From Lasiosphaeria ovina (Eukaryota > Ascomycota > Sordariomycetes > Sordariales > Lasiosphaeriaceae): DNA of 64,000 bases. The notes beneath the pieces were generated by a model. That model was not told the DNA's origin and made no database searches. It was given only the letters and a program-made list of their open reading frames with translations. Shown here piece after piece: positions 9,221 through 20,106 of this stretch (position 1 is the first letter of the stretch; every line of letters starts with the position of its first letter). Position numbers and translations under genes: made by a program. The stretch spans positions 3,420,001 to 3,484,000 of the forward strand of contig JAULSN010000004.1 in assembly GCA_033439765.1 (NCBI GenBank), read 5' to 3'.

Positions 9221-12200
9221 ATGGGGCTGCCGGGCAGGACCCGCCAGCAAAAGGCAGGCAACGAGACGGGATGGAAGCCCCTGACCATGCGCGTGCCGGT
9301 GCTGGCCTCGGTCATCTTCACCACCCTCGCCCTCGCCGGCGCCGTCGAGTTCCTCTCGCAGAAGAGTGCGAAGCAAGGGGGCCTGTCCCTCAGCAACAGC
9401 GCCGACGACATACCGTTTACCGTCACGTTCTCGTATCTCTACGGAATCACAATCGTTGCCGTCCTGTACAGCCTCCTCTGGACCTGGGTCGATCTCGACA
9501 TCAGGAGGCTGCAGCCCTGGCTGGAGCTGTCGCGTCCTGGTGGCGCTAACGCCGACTCCTCACTGCTTCTCGACTACCCCTTTACCTTCTTGGCCTTTAT
9601 TCCCTTCTCGGCCGGCAGGAGAAGGTGAGAATCCACAGCTTTCCCGCCCCGAAAGCTCCCAGGACGCTGACCCGCAGAGAAATACAGACACTGGCCGGTA
9701 TTCTTCTCTGGCATCGCCTCCATGCTCGTGTGTTGGGGTGTGACGCCCCTGTCGAGCTCCATCTTCGGCGTCAAGGGGGTTATTCTTGTCCAGGACACGG
9801 CAATGACAGCCTCATATGCACTCCCAACTCTCCAGGAGCAGTCCGTCAAGACCGACTCTTCCATCTTGAATGCGGCTTACGGGGTAACCTGGCTCGGACA
9901 GCGTCTCCCTGCTTTCACAACACCCGACTATGCCCTCGTCCCGTTCTCTCCTGCAGACTCGACCACAAACGGCTCGCCAAACGAGACGTGGACATCTACT
10001 ACGACCATGTTTACAACAGATCTGAGCTGCTGGCCCGCCGCCGTCACCACAGTCTACCGTCCCCATACGCTCCATCGGCGAGTTGGCAGCTACGGGTTTG
10101 ACAACGGGTTTGGCTGCGCGACAAACGTTTCCATGTTCCAGGGAAACCCCTTCTCAAACTACTCGTCATTAGTCCTCTATATTGGCTACTATGAAGAAGT
10201 CCACCAGGATTATTATCTTCAGGGCCCAACTTGCATGAATTCTTCCGCTCAGCATCAGTTTCTCGCCATCTGGGCCACCGCCGACAGCACACCCAACGGC
10301 TACAACGGGCAGAATATAACAGCCATGTTCTGCGAGCCGTCCTACTGGAAGCAGAACGTGTCCGTCGCAGTGTCGGCGGCCTCTGGCGAGCCGTTGGCCG
10401 AGCCAGCAGTGGTTTTGGGCTCCAGGACCCGTCTCGACGAGACCGAGTTCAACGCCACGGCACTCGAATACCTCATGGGCACCGGAGTGCCCCCTGTCAC
10501 GACTACCCGAGACTACGCGGCCTCCAACACCATCGAGCCGTGGCCCACCATCGCCAGAGCAAGAAACGTCTCCTGGCCGGTGACAAACATGGTCACGTAT
10601 GCCCTGGGCCTGCTCGACGTCCCGGCTTCGGACCTCCAGAATGCCTCGCTGTTCCAGACCGCCCTCTCCAGGGCCCACAGGACCGTATTCTCCATCGCCG
10701 TCTCGACGCTCCTGTCAGAGACGGGGCCGGCCGAGACCAAGCCCGGCTCTGTCCAGCGCACCCTGTCTGGGGTCGTCGTCAGCAGGCCGATAGCTGCCGT
10801 CCTCGAAGCGTTGCTGGCCCTTGTTGCGTTTCTTGCCGCCGCAGTCTTGTACTGCTGCGTGAAATCGGAAAGCAAGCTCTCCAAAGACCCGGCGGCAATC
10901 GCGTTTACCCTAGCGGTGCTGAAAGGATGCCCGCCCCTTCTCGGCCGGCTCGCAACGAGAGACCGGGCGGACAAGGCAACGCTCAAACGAAGCCTCGCGG
11001 GACAGCGGTTTGCGCTGGACGGGAGGTGCCCTGCACAGCTCCGAGAGATGGAACCACTCCTCCATAACGCGCCGGACAGCTGTGATGAGAGCCATCGCAA
11101 TGGGACTGAGGCCAGAAATGGGATCGAGTACCGGCCTGTCCGGCCACGAGAGTTGCATCCTTTCTCGGGAATAATCTTAATATTACTCCTTCTTTCCGGT
11201 GCCGTGGTACTCATCTACCTCAAAAAGCGCGAACAAGAACTGCGTGGTAAGCAGTTTTCAAGACATTCTCTATTCTACAGAATCCCAGGCTAATTAATCC
11301 GAACTGCTCAGGTCTCCCACGGCCGACAGACAACTTTGAAGTGCTCCAACTGCTTGAGAACTACATCCCCACGGTCTTTGCAACACTTCTCGAGCCATTC
11401 CTGGTGCTACTGACTAGAGTCCTATGCATACTCCAGCCGTTCCACGACTTGCGCAAGGGGCGGTGCTCGCCAGAGAAGACACTGGAAGCCAGGTACACGA
11501 GCCTGCCGCCGCAGCTGTCCGCGTGGCGGGCGTTCAGGTCGAAGCACTTCCTCTTGGGCGCCTTAGCCTCGATCGCTCTCCTGGTCAATGCCCTGACCGT
11601 GGCCCTCGGCGGCACCTTCAACGAGTCGTCCACCGTGGTCGAGTACCCGACGACGATTGCCGCCATTCGCGGCACAAACCTCACGCGCGACAGCATCGTC
11701 GACTTCAAGCTGCGGCCCAACTACGCATATCTGGACCACCTGTACGCCGTGTCGTCGAACCTCTCGGCGAACACGACGCTTCCGCACTGGACGACGACGC
11801 GGTTCGCGTTCCTGCCGGTGGCCGCGACAGCCGGGCAGCGGCCGCCGGGCAGCACAGGGATATTCCGGATCAAGACGCGCGGCTTCGGCGCCGAGCCCAA
11901 TTGCGCGCCCCTGGCGACGTCGGCTTCGACAACGCAGTCCTTTGCGAACCTGTCGACGATCTACGACCCCAAGTCGCAGATTTCCTTCATGTTCCGCCGC
12001 GAGAACGGGACCTGGACGCAATGCTTTCCCAGCGTCCGCACCTGGAGTCCCCTGACAGAAGGGAAATCCGCCGCGGAGCTGGCCACTTCCCTGAGCAGTG
12101 CCCCGTATGGCGACCTGCCGTCGGAGGCGGTGCTAGATAGAAGCTTCTGCGAGGACAAGATGGTGCTCGGGTGGTTCCGCACCACCGGTTCTGGCTCCGG

Positions 12201-13101
12201 CAACAGCAGCAGCAACAGCAGCAGCAGCAGCAGCACGCCGGGCGCGCTCGAGTCTTCCATGATCGTGTGCTCGGCGGTGCTCCAGACGGCTATGTTCGAC
12301 ATCACGGCGGACGCGGCGGGCAACATCCTGACCGCAGAGCAACAAGCGGAGGGCGGCGCGGTGCAGGGAGACGACGACGACGACGTCTCGCCGTTCACGG
12401 CGCGCAACACTAGCCACAGCCTGCTGAGCGAGGCGAACATCCTCATCGCCAACAGCGGCGACAGCCAGTGGCACAACAACACCGTCACCAACGACTGGCT
12501 CAACTACCTGCTCAAGCTATACCTCAACGGCAGCACGGAGCTCGTCGACCCAAGCCACAACGTACCGGCGCCCGCACTAGTAGTGCCGGCGGCGCAGGAC
12601 CTCTACCGGCGGCTCTTTGCCGTGCTCGTCGGGCAGAACCTCGACATGTTCCAGCTGACCACCGACAACTCCTCGTCCTCCTCCTCCTTAGCCGCCGGGT
12701 CGTACCTCGAGACCGAGACGCGCATCTTCGTTGCCGGTAGCGCTCTCGTCGTTAGCGTCGCCATCCTGTGCCTCGACGCCGCCGTCCTAGCCGTCTTCTA
12801 CTTGCGCCAGCGCTCCGCCTTCCTGCCCCGCCTGCCCACCAGCATCGCCTCCGTCGCCGCGTATGTGGCTGCCAGCAGGGCTGTCAGGGAGTACGAGGGC
12901 CAGGGGGAGAAGGTTGATAATGATGACGGCGATGACGGCGATGACGACCGCAGCTTGGGCAAGGGCCCTTGGGCGGCGCCGGCTCGGAACCGCGCTACGT
13001 ACTCTTTTGGCAGGTATGTCGGCGTCGACGGGAAGGCCCACGTGGGAATCGAGCTCGATCCGTTGGTCATGCCGGTCGACGGTTCCATGTTGCACAAGTA
13101 A
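9221..13101 (+). CDS. Large multi-pass membrane protein, DUF3433 family
   Basis: Exons are 9221-9624, 9688-11246 and 11312-13101 (introns of 63 and 65 nt), giving 1250 aa. The first junction restores GRRRHWPVFFSG and the second restores LRGLPRPTDNFEVLQL. Predicted membrane spans include about residues 23-42, 67-90 and 115-160, a pair near 480-640, one soon after the third-exon start, and one near the C terminus (RIFVAGSALVVSVAILCLDAAVL). Two similar halves each carry long N-glycosylation-rich extracytoplasmic loops (many NxS/T). This duplicated architecture is typical of fungal DUF3433 proteins, whose function is unknown to me. A Ser/Asn run from CAG-type repeats lies near 12200-12237. The tail is Asp-rich and probably cytoplasmic. 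Confidence 0.8.
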
Positions 13102-13873
13102 AGACTTGGTTTTTTCTTTCTTTCCTTTTAAAAAGAGAATATATATATATATAGCAGGGCATCTCCATCCGAAGGAAACGGGGGACTGGCATATGACTTG
13201 CTGCGTTTGAGCACGATACCCGAAAATGTTTGGCTACCTCCTTCAAAAGTGTTGAATGATAGATATGGGTGATTCGCAGAAACTCTTGACGCGCCCCTCA
13301 GGTTAATAGATATTTTGGTTCGGCAAATACCCAGAAAGATACCTACTAGATAATTAGCACCGAGGTGTGATTTCGTCGTAGTAGAATTACAAACTAGAGT
13401 TGCGAGATTGAATAGACGGCAAGAGTTGTTTTACCATCTCAATTTAGTGAATTGCAATAGCTTGGCATTGGGTATCCGTAATCGTCCGTCCATGTAAAGC
13501 GGGTGGGTACATGTACCTACCTCGAACACCGTGTGATCAGGATCAGAACATCCATGCCAGGCGATAAGCGTGCTTCCAACCATTAGAAAGGGAAAGGCAT
13601 CTATTCAGAACAATTTCCGTTCATGTCGCGGCCCGGCGCATTGGTCAAGCGTCTTCCTTTCGGGAAGTTGCATCGTCGTTGCTTCGTGCCTTCTCCATCT
13701 CCGCTTACGCCGCGCTATCTTATAGCCAACTTGAACCCCTCCAACAGCTAGCCGCCTAAACCAGTTTGGGGACTTCACAACCTCAATCCAACGAACAGAC
13801 GAGCAAACAAACAAACAAACAAACAAACAAACGGAAACCACAGCTTAGTTAAAGTGACGCCGCGCCGAAAGAG
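13102..13873. other. Intergenic region
   Basis: I see no gene here. The region contains an (AT)n run after the DUF3433 stop, a perfect GGTACATGTACC palindrome at 13506-13517 and a (CAAA)n microsatellite at about 13804-13832, just upstream of the cyclotransferase start. Confidence 0.6.
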
Positions 13874-14646
13874 ATGGCCGACCAATCGAGTGTCCAGAGT
13901 GACGATGGGAAGCACTGCGCATTCTTCTATGGTGTGTTCCGCACCCGTCCCCACAAGATGAGATGTGCGGCAGACAGCTAACAGTCTCACGATCTAGGCA
14001 CCTTAGTATGAGACACGGTGGCTTTCTTTATTACTAGTAAAAGGCCGCCCACATCCTAACAGGAGAACAAAACGCAGATGGTCCCGGACGTGTTTTACTC
14101 GGTGTGCTACAACAACAAGGACGTGCCGGCGGCCATCGCCGAGCTACACACGTTCCGCCCGGCCATCCTACACGGCTTCTGCCGCCGGCGCGTCGAGTAC
14201 GCCGACTACCCGGGCATCACCGAGGACGAGGACCACCAGGTCTTTGGGTCCTACGTCACGGGCCTGACCGAGGCCAACATACGAAAGCTTGACTACTTTG
14301 AGGGTTCCGCCTACGAGCGCCGCACCGTCACGGTCCGGCTCCTCGACAAGGTCGGCAACGCCAAGGGCGAGGGCAACGTCGAGGGCGACGAGAAGCCGGC
14401 CCAGGTCTACGTCTACCTCAACAAGAGGGACCTCGAGGACAAGGAGTGGGACCTGGAGGAGTTTCGCCGCGAGAAGCTGAAGATGTGGACGCGGGCTGGT
14501 TACGTCTTCGAGGGTACGTGATGGATGGCTCCAGTCTCATCAACCCTTCCATTGTTTGCTCCTTTCTAGCTTCTGACAGACACGGGAGCTAATTGTTTGT
14601 TTCCCAAGACTGCGACCCTGACCACCCTGCCTCTGCGGCCAACTAA
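13874..14646 (+). CDS. AIG2-like gamma-glutamylcyclotransferase family protein with an 8-nt micro-exon
   Basis: Exons are 13874-13931, 13998-14005, 14078-14513 and 14609-14646, giving 179 aa. The family motif FFYGTLM (residues 17-23) is assembled from three exons: TAT+G, then GC ACC TTA, then ATG. Both flanking introns (66 and 72 nt) have textbook CTAAC branch sites. The conserved LDYFEG stretch contains the glutamate expected at the active site of this fold. A last 95-nt intron extends the protein by DCDPDHPASAAN; without it the reading stops at a TGA at 14519. Members act on gamma-glutamyl amines or peptides, and the exact substrate cannot be told from sequence. Confidence 0.85.
13998..14005 (+). 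other. 8-nt micro-exon
   Basis: The octamer GCACCTTA lies between a TAG acceptor and a GTATGA donor. Skipping it would join the neighbouring exons out of frame and destroy the YGTLM motif. Including it restores both the frame and the motif. Confidence 0.85.
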
Positions 14647-17600
14647 CCTATCTGGGCTGGGACCCCGGGACTGCCTGGTGATACTTTGGAGCTGGGATAG
14701 AAGGACCGATGGTATGGAGCTATCAGCAAAGAAAAACGAGTTCAGGGGGTTCTGACTACGCTAGATTTGTCCAGCCAAGAAAGCTCATCCTTGAGTATGG
14801 AACGACAACTTGGCAAATATCCTCCCAGCCTGACGAAGAAGACTTAAAAATCATATGCATGTTGTGGCCTTGGGAATGCTTCTTCGACCGCTGTCCGAAA
14901 AGGATTCGCTATAGAGTCCGAGGCTGGCCGCGCCGCACAGAGAAGAACACTAGGTGGATGGCGCGGCCGAAGTTGAGATGAGTTGCTTGACAAGTTAAAG
15001 CATTGCAACGATACCTACCTAGCTAGCCAGGCTGCCGGGCATTGGGGCGGTTTGCTTGCGGGAAACCCCCCGGCGTCGATCACGTCCTCGCGTCAATATC
15101 CGCCTGAGAACAGACGACTGCGCCACCGTCCTTGATGTGCACGAACGTTGCAAAAATAAACGTAGGCGAAATAAGACCTCATGCTCAAGCCGTCTGGACA
15201 TATTCAAATATTTTCGCTCTTGTTTCTACTAGCGAACACCTGATCTACCCAACGCTGTGCTTCGCCAGCCTCCCTAGGCCTGTCTAATGTCCATATCCGT
15301 ACCTGTGGAGGTAACGTGGAAGGTCCAGGAGGTTGCTGGGCAAATACCGGGCAAGAGACCCTGACGGTTTGACAGCTCGGCCACGCAAGCTGGCCTCGGA
15401 TAGGTAACCCCCCGCAAGGCCTAATAAGCGCCGATAGAGGAAGGCTTTGACAAACCAAAAAATAAAAATAAAAATACGCGGATGACTAGATCCTGCCTAC
15501 GACAGCTGAGGAGAACATGGTAAACCTATGCTTAGTTTAGACGGAGTAGTCACAGAGGTTTCCGACTGTCTTGATTGGATTTTATCCGCTTCTTAGCCCC
15601 GCCGATGTCCGTTTCAGCGTCAAGGCGCTCTGTGCCACTCACGAACGTCGGTACCACTTGCCCCACCTTAAGACCCCTGTTTCGTAGGCAGGGGTACCTC
15701 CTTCCAGAGCTCGGCATGAGGACATTCGGCACGGTGAGTGGCTGTGAGATCGGGGCGGACGATGCTAGCCCTCGCCTCCCAAACCGCCAGAGAGGGGAGA
15801 AAGCCTGAGCTGTTCTCCTGAATCCTCGATCCAGCACATACCTTCCAGGTCCCCAGGGGTGTTCATTGGGTTGGGTGCGCAAGCCTACCGCCAGGTTTGC
15901 CCCATGCATCCCATCCCAGGGCAAAAAGAAGGGATGGATGGATGAGGTTGGACGAAAGAGGCAAGCAAGACCACAGATTCCGGCCATCTCGCACCATTTC
16001 GCTACCAGAGGGAAGCTGGAGACGGCCGCACCTTCCAAGAGTGGGATGTTGTCCCTGTGATCCGAAACAGCAACAACTGCCAGACCGAAGGACATACCAC
16101 GAACATGGCCAACAAAATGAGCCCAATCTACACGCGACGAAACGGCTCTGAACGCACGAACTGCCTGTCGGTCATTTCCCCGGATTTTGGTCGATTCAAG
16201 GTGGCGAGTCCCGAAGCCTCTGCTACGGTCTGAAAGTGGTCGCTGAGCCGCCCCTGTCATCCACGCTTGGCATGGAAGCAACCACCACGGACGGCCCCTT
16301 GCTTGCAGGCCGCCCGCGCCAGCCCTGGTCCTTGGCACGTCGGCCTTTTTTTCTGCCCCTGACAAGGTTCATTGTGTGCGCAAGAGGATCTGGGCCTTCA
16401 ACGACGGCCCCCTCGCCTAACCTAAACCTTTTCCTCAGTTCGGTGTCCCGCCGATGCCAAAATGCAGCGAAGTCCCAGAGGAAGGAGCCGAGACCCGCGG
16501 CCTACCGAAGCGGCCTCAAAAGTCCGATATCCAGGGATGGAATTCAAATGACCGTCTACGGATACAACGTACGCAGTGCTCATCTTGGAAGTCAGCAGCA
16601 CTGGAGAATGCAACGCAAACATTTCAGACTCCCACCCACAATCCGCCAAGGGGCAAAGAGAGAGACACAATGTTCTGCTCAGTATACCAGGCCTGTCGAT
16701 GGCACCGGAGCACTCCGTACACCTTCGTATAAATAAACCAACGTTGCTTTATTGAAGAGCAGGCACGAAGAGCATGCAATTTAGGTGGAGGTAAGGATAA
16801 GTTAAGTAGGTTGGTTCCAGTTCGTTCCATTGTCAGACTGTCGGGCCATGCTCTCCATCAGATCAGGCCCGTCAACCCATCTCCATTCTTTGCTCCCCTG
16901 CCTTGCCGCACTTCTACATTCCTAGTCAGGGGCTCCGCGTTCTGCTCGCATCCTACCCGCTCGCGCACGGAATCCACCAGCGTGGGTTGGCGTACGGCCA
17001 GTCGCCGCCCAAATCCCGGAACTTCGAAACAAACCAGCTGCACCCCATTCAGCCAATAGCTGCCCCCATTCAAGCTTTGGGATGCCTCACTAGCCTTCCC
17101 CTGCCCCCTGACGGCGATCCCCTCTGCAACAGAGTGCGACAACCGCAGCTTAAGGGCTCGGGCTGAGTGGTCAGGGTCCCTATCGCCACTCGACGGGGAC
17201 CGATGGATGCCCAGTCCAAAAGGCAGCCCTCCAGCCGCAAGGGCGGTCTCGGTACAGGCTCACTGGCTTCGCGTCCAATCACAGGACTCATGTGTGTCTG
17301 TTCCTGCAGCAGCTCCCATCCATTCCTTTCTCCTTTTGTATTTCTCTCTCGTCATCACCTCGCTTTCGCGGAGTACGCCCGTTTCTAGCCTTCCCCTTTC
17401 CCTCCCTTGGTCCTGGTATATTCGGTATATAAGGAGGCTGCCAAGTCCCGGTGATGTCGTAAATTCCTGGTCTTCACCTCACGTCTCACCGCACTCGAGC
17501 TGCCTCGTCCATTCTTTCAAGGGCCAGTCTTGTTTCTTTCTGTTGAGTTGAACTCATCTGCCTGGTGCACTACCTTCCTTTTCTCTCAAGATATCAAGTC

Positions 17601-17719
17601 TCGTACCAGATCCTAAGCACTCTCTTGTGACTTACACACACCAAAACAACACTCTTTCAAAACTTCCAACACACGAGAACTTGTCGTCGGGAACGATCCA
17701 GCCCCTTTTATATATCACC
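14647..17719. other. Gene-poor stretch and LPMO promoter region
   Basis: I see no gene I can support in these 3.07 kb. Open frames of up to 271 codons exist, mostly on the minus strand near 15550-16365, but they show no domain, have biased composition and are shadowed by frames on the other strand. The last 400 bases look like the LPMO promoter and leader. Confidence 0.55.
17426..17433 (+). promoter_or_regulatory. Putative TATA box of the LPMO gene
   Basis: TATATAAG lies about 290 bases before the LPMO ATG in a pyrimidine-rich context. Strongly inducible fungal genes often have such a TATA box. The assignment is by sequence only. Confidence 0.45.
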
Positions 17720-18943
17720 ATGTTCTTCACAAAGACAGCCATTGCCGCCAGCGGCTTTGCGGCCCTTTCACATGCTCACATTCTCATGAACACGCCCAAG
17801 ATTTTCACAACACCAGCTGCCCAAAACGGCCCCCTACTTCCTGATGGCAGCAACTTTCCTTGCCAAGCAGCGGGTGGCGTCTACAACGCCAATGGCTTCA
17901 CCAACGTGATGCCTTTGGGTTCCACACAACCCCTGAAATTTACCGGTACAGCTGTTCACGGTGGAGGATCGTGCCAAATTTCGATCACCTATGACACTGC
18001 TCCGACCAAGAATAGCGTGTGGAAAGTCATTCATTCGATAGAGGGCGGTTGCCCCGCAAAGAACACACCGGGGAATTTGGGCAACGATCCGACTGCTCCG
18101 GTTCCATTCGACTACAGCTTCCCGATCCCGGACGACATTCCTACGGGGAATGCCACGGTTGCCTGGACATGGTTGAACAAGATTGGCAACCGCGAGTTCT
18201 ACATGAACTGCGCGCCTGTCACTCTGACCGGCACTGGAGGTGACAAGTCGAACTGGGAGTCTCTTCCAGACATGGTTGTGGCCAACATTGCTCCGGCCAA
18301 CGGATGTGTGACAGTTGAGGGTCAGGATTACGCATATCCCAACCCCGGAAAGTCAGTCGACATCTTCGCTAGTGGAGCGCTCTCCCCTCTTGGTGCAAAC
18401 TGCGGTGCGGCTGCCAGCCCTGCCTCTGGAAGCGGAGGCAGCGGCGGCAGCGGCGGCAGCGGATCCAGCGCTCCCACCACAGCAGCGGCTGCCCCCCCTT
18501 CGCCATCGACCACGCTCGCCGGCGGTGTCTTCATCGAGCCGAGCCCGACCAAGTCGGCTGCCAGCCCACCCGCCGCCACCACCCAGCCCGCTGCGGCGCA
18601 ACCGGTGGCGTCTCAGCCGTCTACGCCGAAGCCCCCAGCGGCCCAGTCTCCGGCAGTCCAGCCTCCAGCAGCTCAGCCCTCCCCAACCCAACCGGCTGCT
18701 CAGCCTGCCCCGTCGACTTCTGGGGGAGGCGGCACTTCCGGCGCCTTTGCTGCTGGTGCTGCCTGCAGCCCCGAAGGTCAATGGAATTGCATTGGAGGGA
18801 CGTCTTTCCAGCGGTGCGGCAGCGGTGCATGGTCGGCAGTGCAGGCACTGGCCGCCGGCACAAGCTGCACGGCTGGACAGTCGGCGGCGATCAACATTGT
18901 GGCAACGAAAGCACGTCGTGTCGCCGTTCCATTCCGGGCATAA
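17720..18943 (+). CDS. Secreted AA11-like lytic polysaccharide monooxygenase with C-terminal Cys-rich module
   Basis: This is a single-exon gene of 407 aa. A signal peptide (residues 1-19, ending ALSHA) leaves His20 as the mature N terminus, as the copper histidine brace of LPMOs requires. The second brace histidine is probably His80 in AVHGGGSCQ. Tyr161 in NREFYMNCAPV is a candidate axial tyrosine. These motifs resemble family AA11, whose studied members oxidise chitin. A Gly/Ser then Pro/Ala/Gln-rich linker (about 228-345) leads to a module at about 349-388 (CSPEGQWNCIGGTSFQRC..CTAG) that looks carbohydrate-binding. The in-frame region upstream of 17720 is leader, because only this ATG begins a signal peptide. 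Expected location is extracellular or the cell wall. Confidence 0.8.
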   Translation: MFFTKTAIAASGFAALSHAHILMNTPKIFTTPAAQNGPLLPDGSNFPCQAAGGVYNANGFTNVMPLGSTQPLKFTGTAVHGGGSCQISITYDTAPTKNSVWKVIHSIEGGCPAKNTPGNLGNDPTAPVPFDYSFPIPDDIPTGNATVAWTWLNKIGNREFYMNCAPVTLTGTGGDKSNWESLPDMVVANIAPANGCVTVEGQDYAYPNPGKSVDIFASGALSPLGANCGAAASPASGSGGSGGSGGSGSSAPTTAAAAPPSPSTTLAGGVFIEPSPTKSAASPPAATTQPAAAQPVASQPSTPKPPAAQSPAVQPPAAQPSPTQPAAQPAPSTSGGGGTSGAFAAGAACSPEGQWNCIGGTSFQRCGSGAWSAVQALAAGTSCTAGQSAAINIVATKARRVAVPFRA

Positions 18944-19165
18944 ACCAGGAACTGGGGGGTAGTTATCTGTTACAAAACTTTCACTTTTGCATATACCAAG
19001 GCGTTTGGTTTTTTTGTCTTACTTTTTTGGAAAATCATTTTCGATTCTTTATACCTGTACAAAGCACTCAGTTCAGGCTGTGTTTTTTTTAGAACCTTTT
19101 ATTGCTACACTTTTATAGCAAGTTGGCAACCGAGAGGCGGTTATTGGGCGGTGAAAAAGAGACTT

Positions 19166-19205
19166 TACTCATCAAATATGAGTACAATACTCGGTTTGAG
19201 TATTG
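19166..19205. repeat. Twin abutting hairpins
   Basis: Hairpin 1 is 19166-19184 (TACTCAT, 5-nt loop, ATGAGTA). Hairpin 2 is 19185-19205 (CAATACTC, 5-nt loop, GAGTATTG). They abut directly and share the TACTC/GAGTA core, so the arms could also pair in alternative ways. They lie about 220 bp after the LPMO stop codon. Confidence 0.75.
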
Positions 19206-19484
19206 AAAAGAACAATCCAGAGAATCAATATTTTCGGATATACCTTGAGTTTACGCTTCTATTCCATGCTAAGTGCAGACTGTGCTGAATTTAAAAGTTG
19301 TGCAAGCGAAAATAACGATTGGCTGATTGGTGCCGTCGGTAGCTATGGATATCCCGACGTATCGCACCTTCAGTCGCGATCTTCTGCTGGTGGGACAAAC
19401 CTGGGAAATACCGATACCCTGGCGTTAACAAGTGGACAGGTGGGCGATGGAAAGGCGTGGTTTTCCTTTGCGCCAGAGATCTTT

Positions 19485-19518
19485 TGATAGACTGATAAGA
19501 TTAAACTGATAAGATTAG
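19485..19518 (+). promoter_or_regulatory. GATA-factor site cluster in a 14-bp tandem repeat
   Basis: The unit ACTGATAAGATTAA/G occurs twice in tandem (19491-19504 and 19505-19518), after a nearby TGATAG. This gives three HGATAR-type sites in about 30 bp. Such clusters are bound by AreA/NIT2-type or other GATA factors in fungi. It lies about 590 bp upstream of the Tra1 ATG. Confidence 0.5.
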
Positions 19519-20106
19519 ATCCACGTTCTTCTCGAGCAATGACGCACAGATCATTTGCTGCCCTTTCTTCGTCTCATTCTGGAGCTAGCTAGGAGTAGAC
19601 ACCCCGGAGTGGATATAGAGATATGGACCCGCTAAAGACCGGAACAATATTAACGCAGCGCCTAGCGCCATTGGTTTTGGCGAAGGCAAGCCCCAGCTTC
19701 GCGGTTCTCTGGGATTTTTGGGTTTGGCGATCGCGCAGCGTGGACAAGGCAGCCACGGCCAACCTTCAACTTGGAAGAGAGACCCGTCCTTTCCCCTCTC
19801 ACTCCCCAACACACAACAGGCGCATGCTCTAAGATTTTAACGCGTCTTTAAAAGCTGCATTCTGTTTGCCCTTCCCTCTTAATCCTCTTTCTCCGAGACA
19901 CATGGCGTCTTGATTAGGTGGGTTTGCGCAAGCTCTGAACAAGGCTCTGGAAGCTTCAGCTACTTGGGGCAGCTAACCATAAACAGGTCAGAGGAGCGTT
20001 TCGACACCGAAAACTACCAAAATATACACCGCAGGACTTGGCGACACATATGTGAACCTCACAGCGCCCAGCTGCTCTATGATCGGTTGAGGTGAATGCC
20101 GCGACC

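Larger units (their letters stand above)
18944..20106. other. Intergenic region between LPMO and Tra1
   Basis: No supported gene is present. It contains two abutting hairpins (19166-19205), a tandem 14-bp repeat with GATA-factor sites (19485-19518) and the Tra1 promoter. An open frame near 19203-19487 has no recognisable features. Confidence 0.55.

Noticed and set aside
14709..14981. 90-codon frame after the cyclotransferase gene
   Set aside because: Lies in the 3' region, shows no domain and has no initiation or splice context beyond chance.
15550..16365. 271-codon open frame on the minus strand
   Set aside because: No domain, signal or splice context; Trp/Arg/Gly-rich translation with competing frames on both strands. 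Treated as chance in GC-rich DNA.
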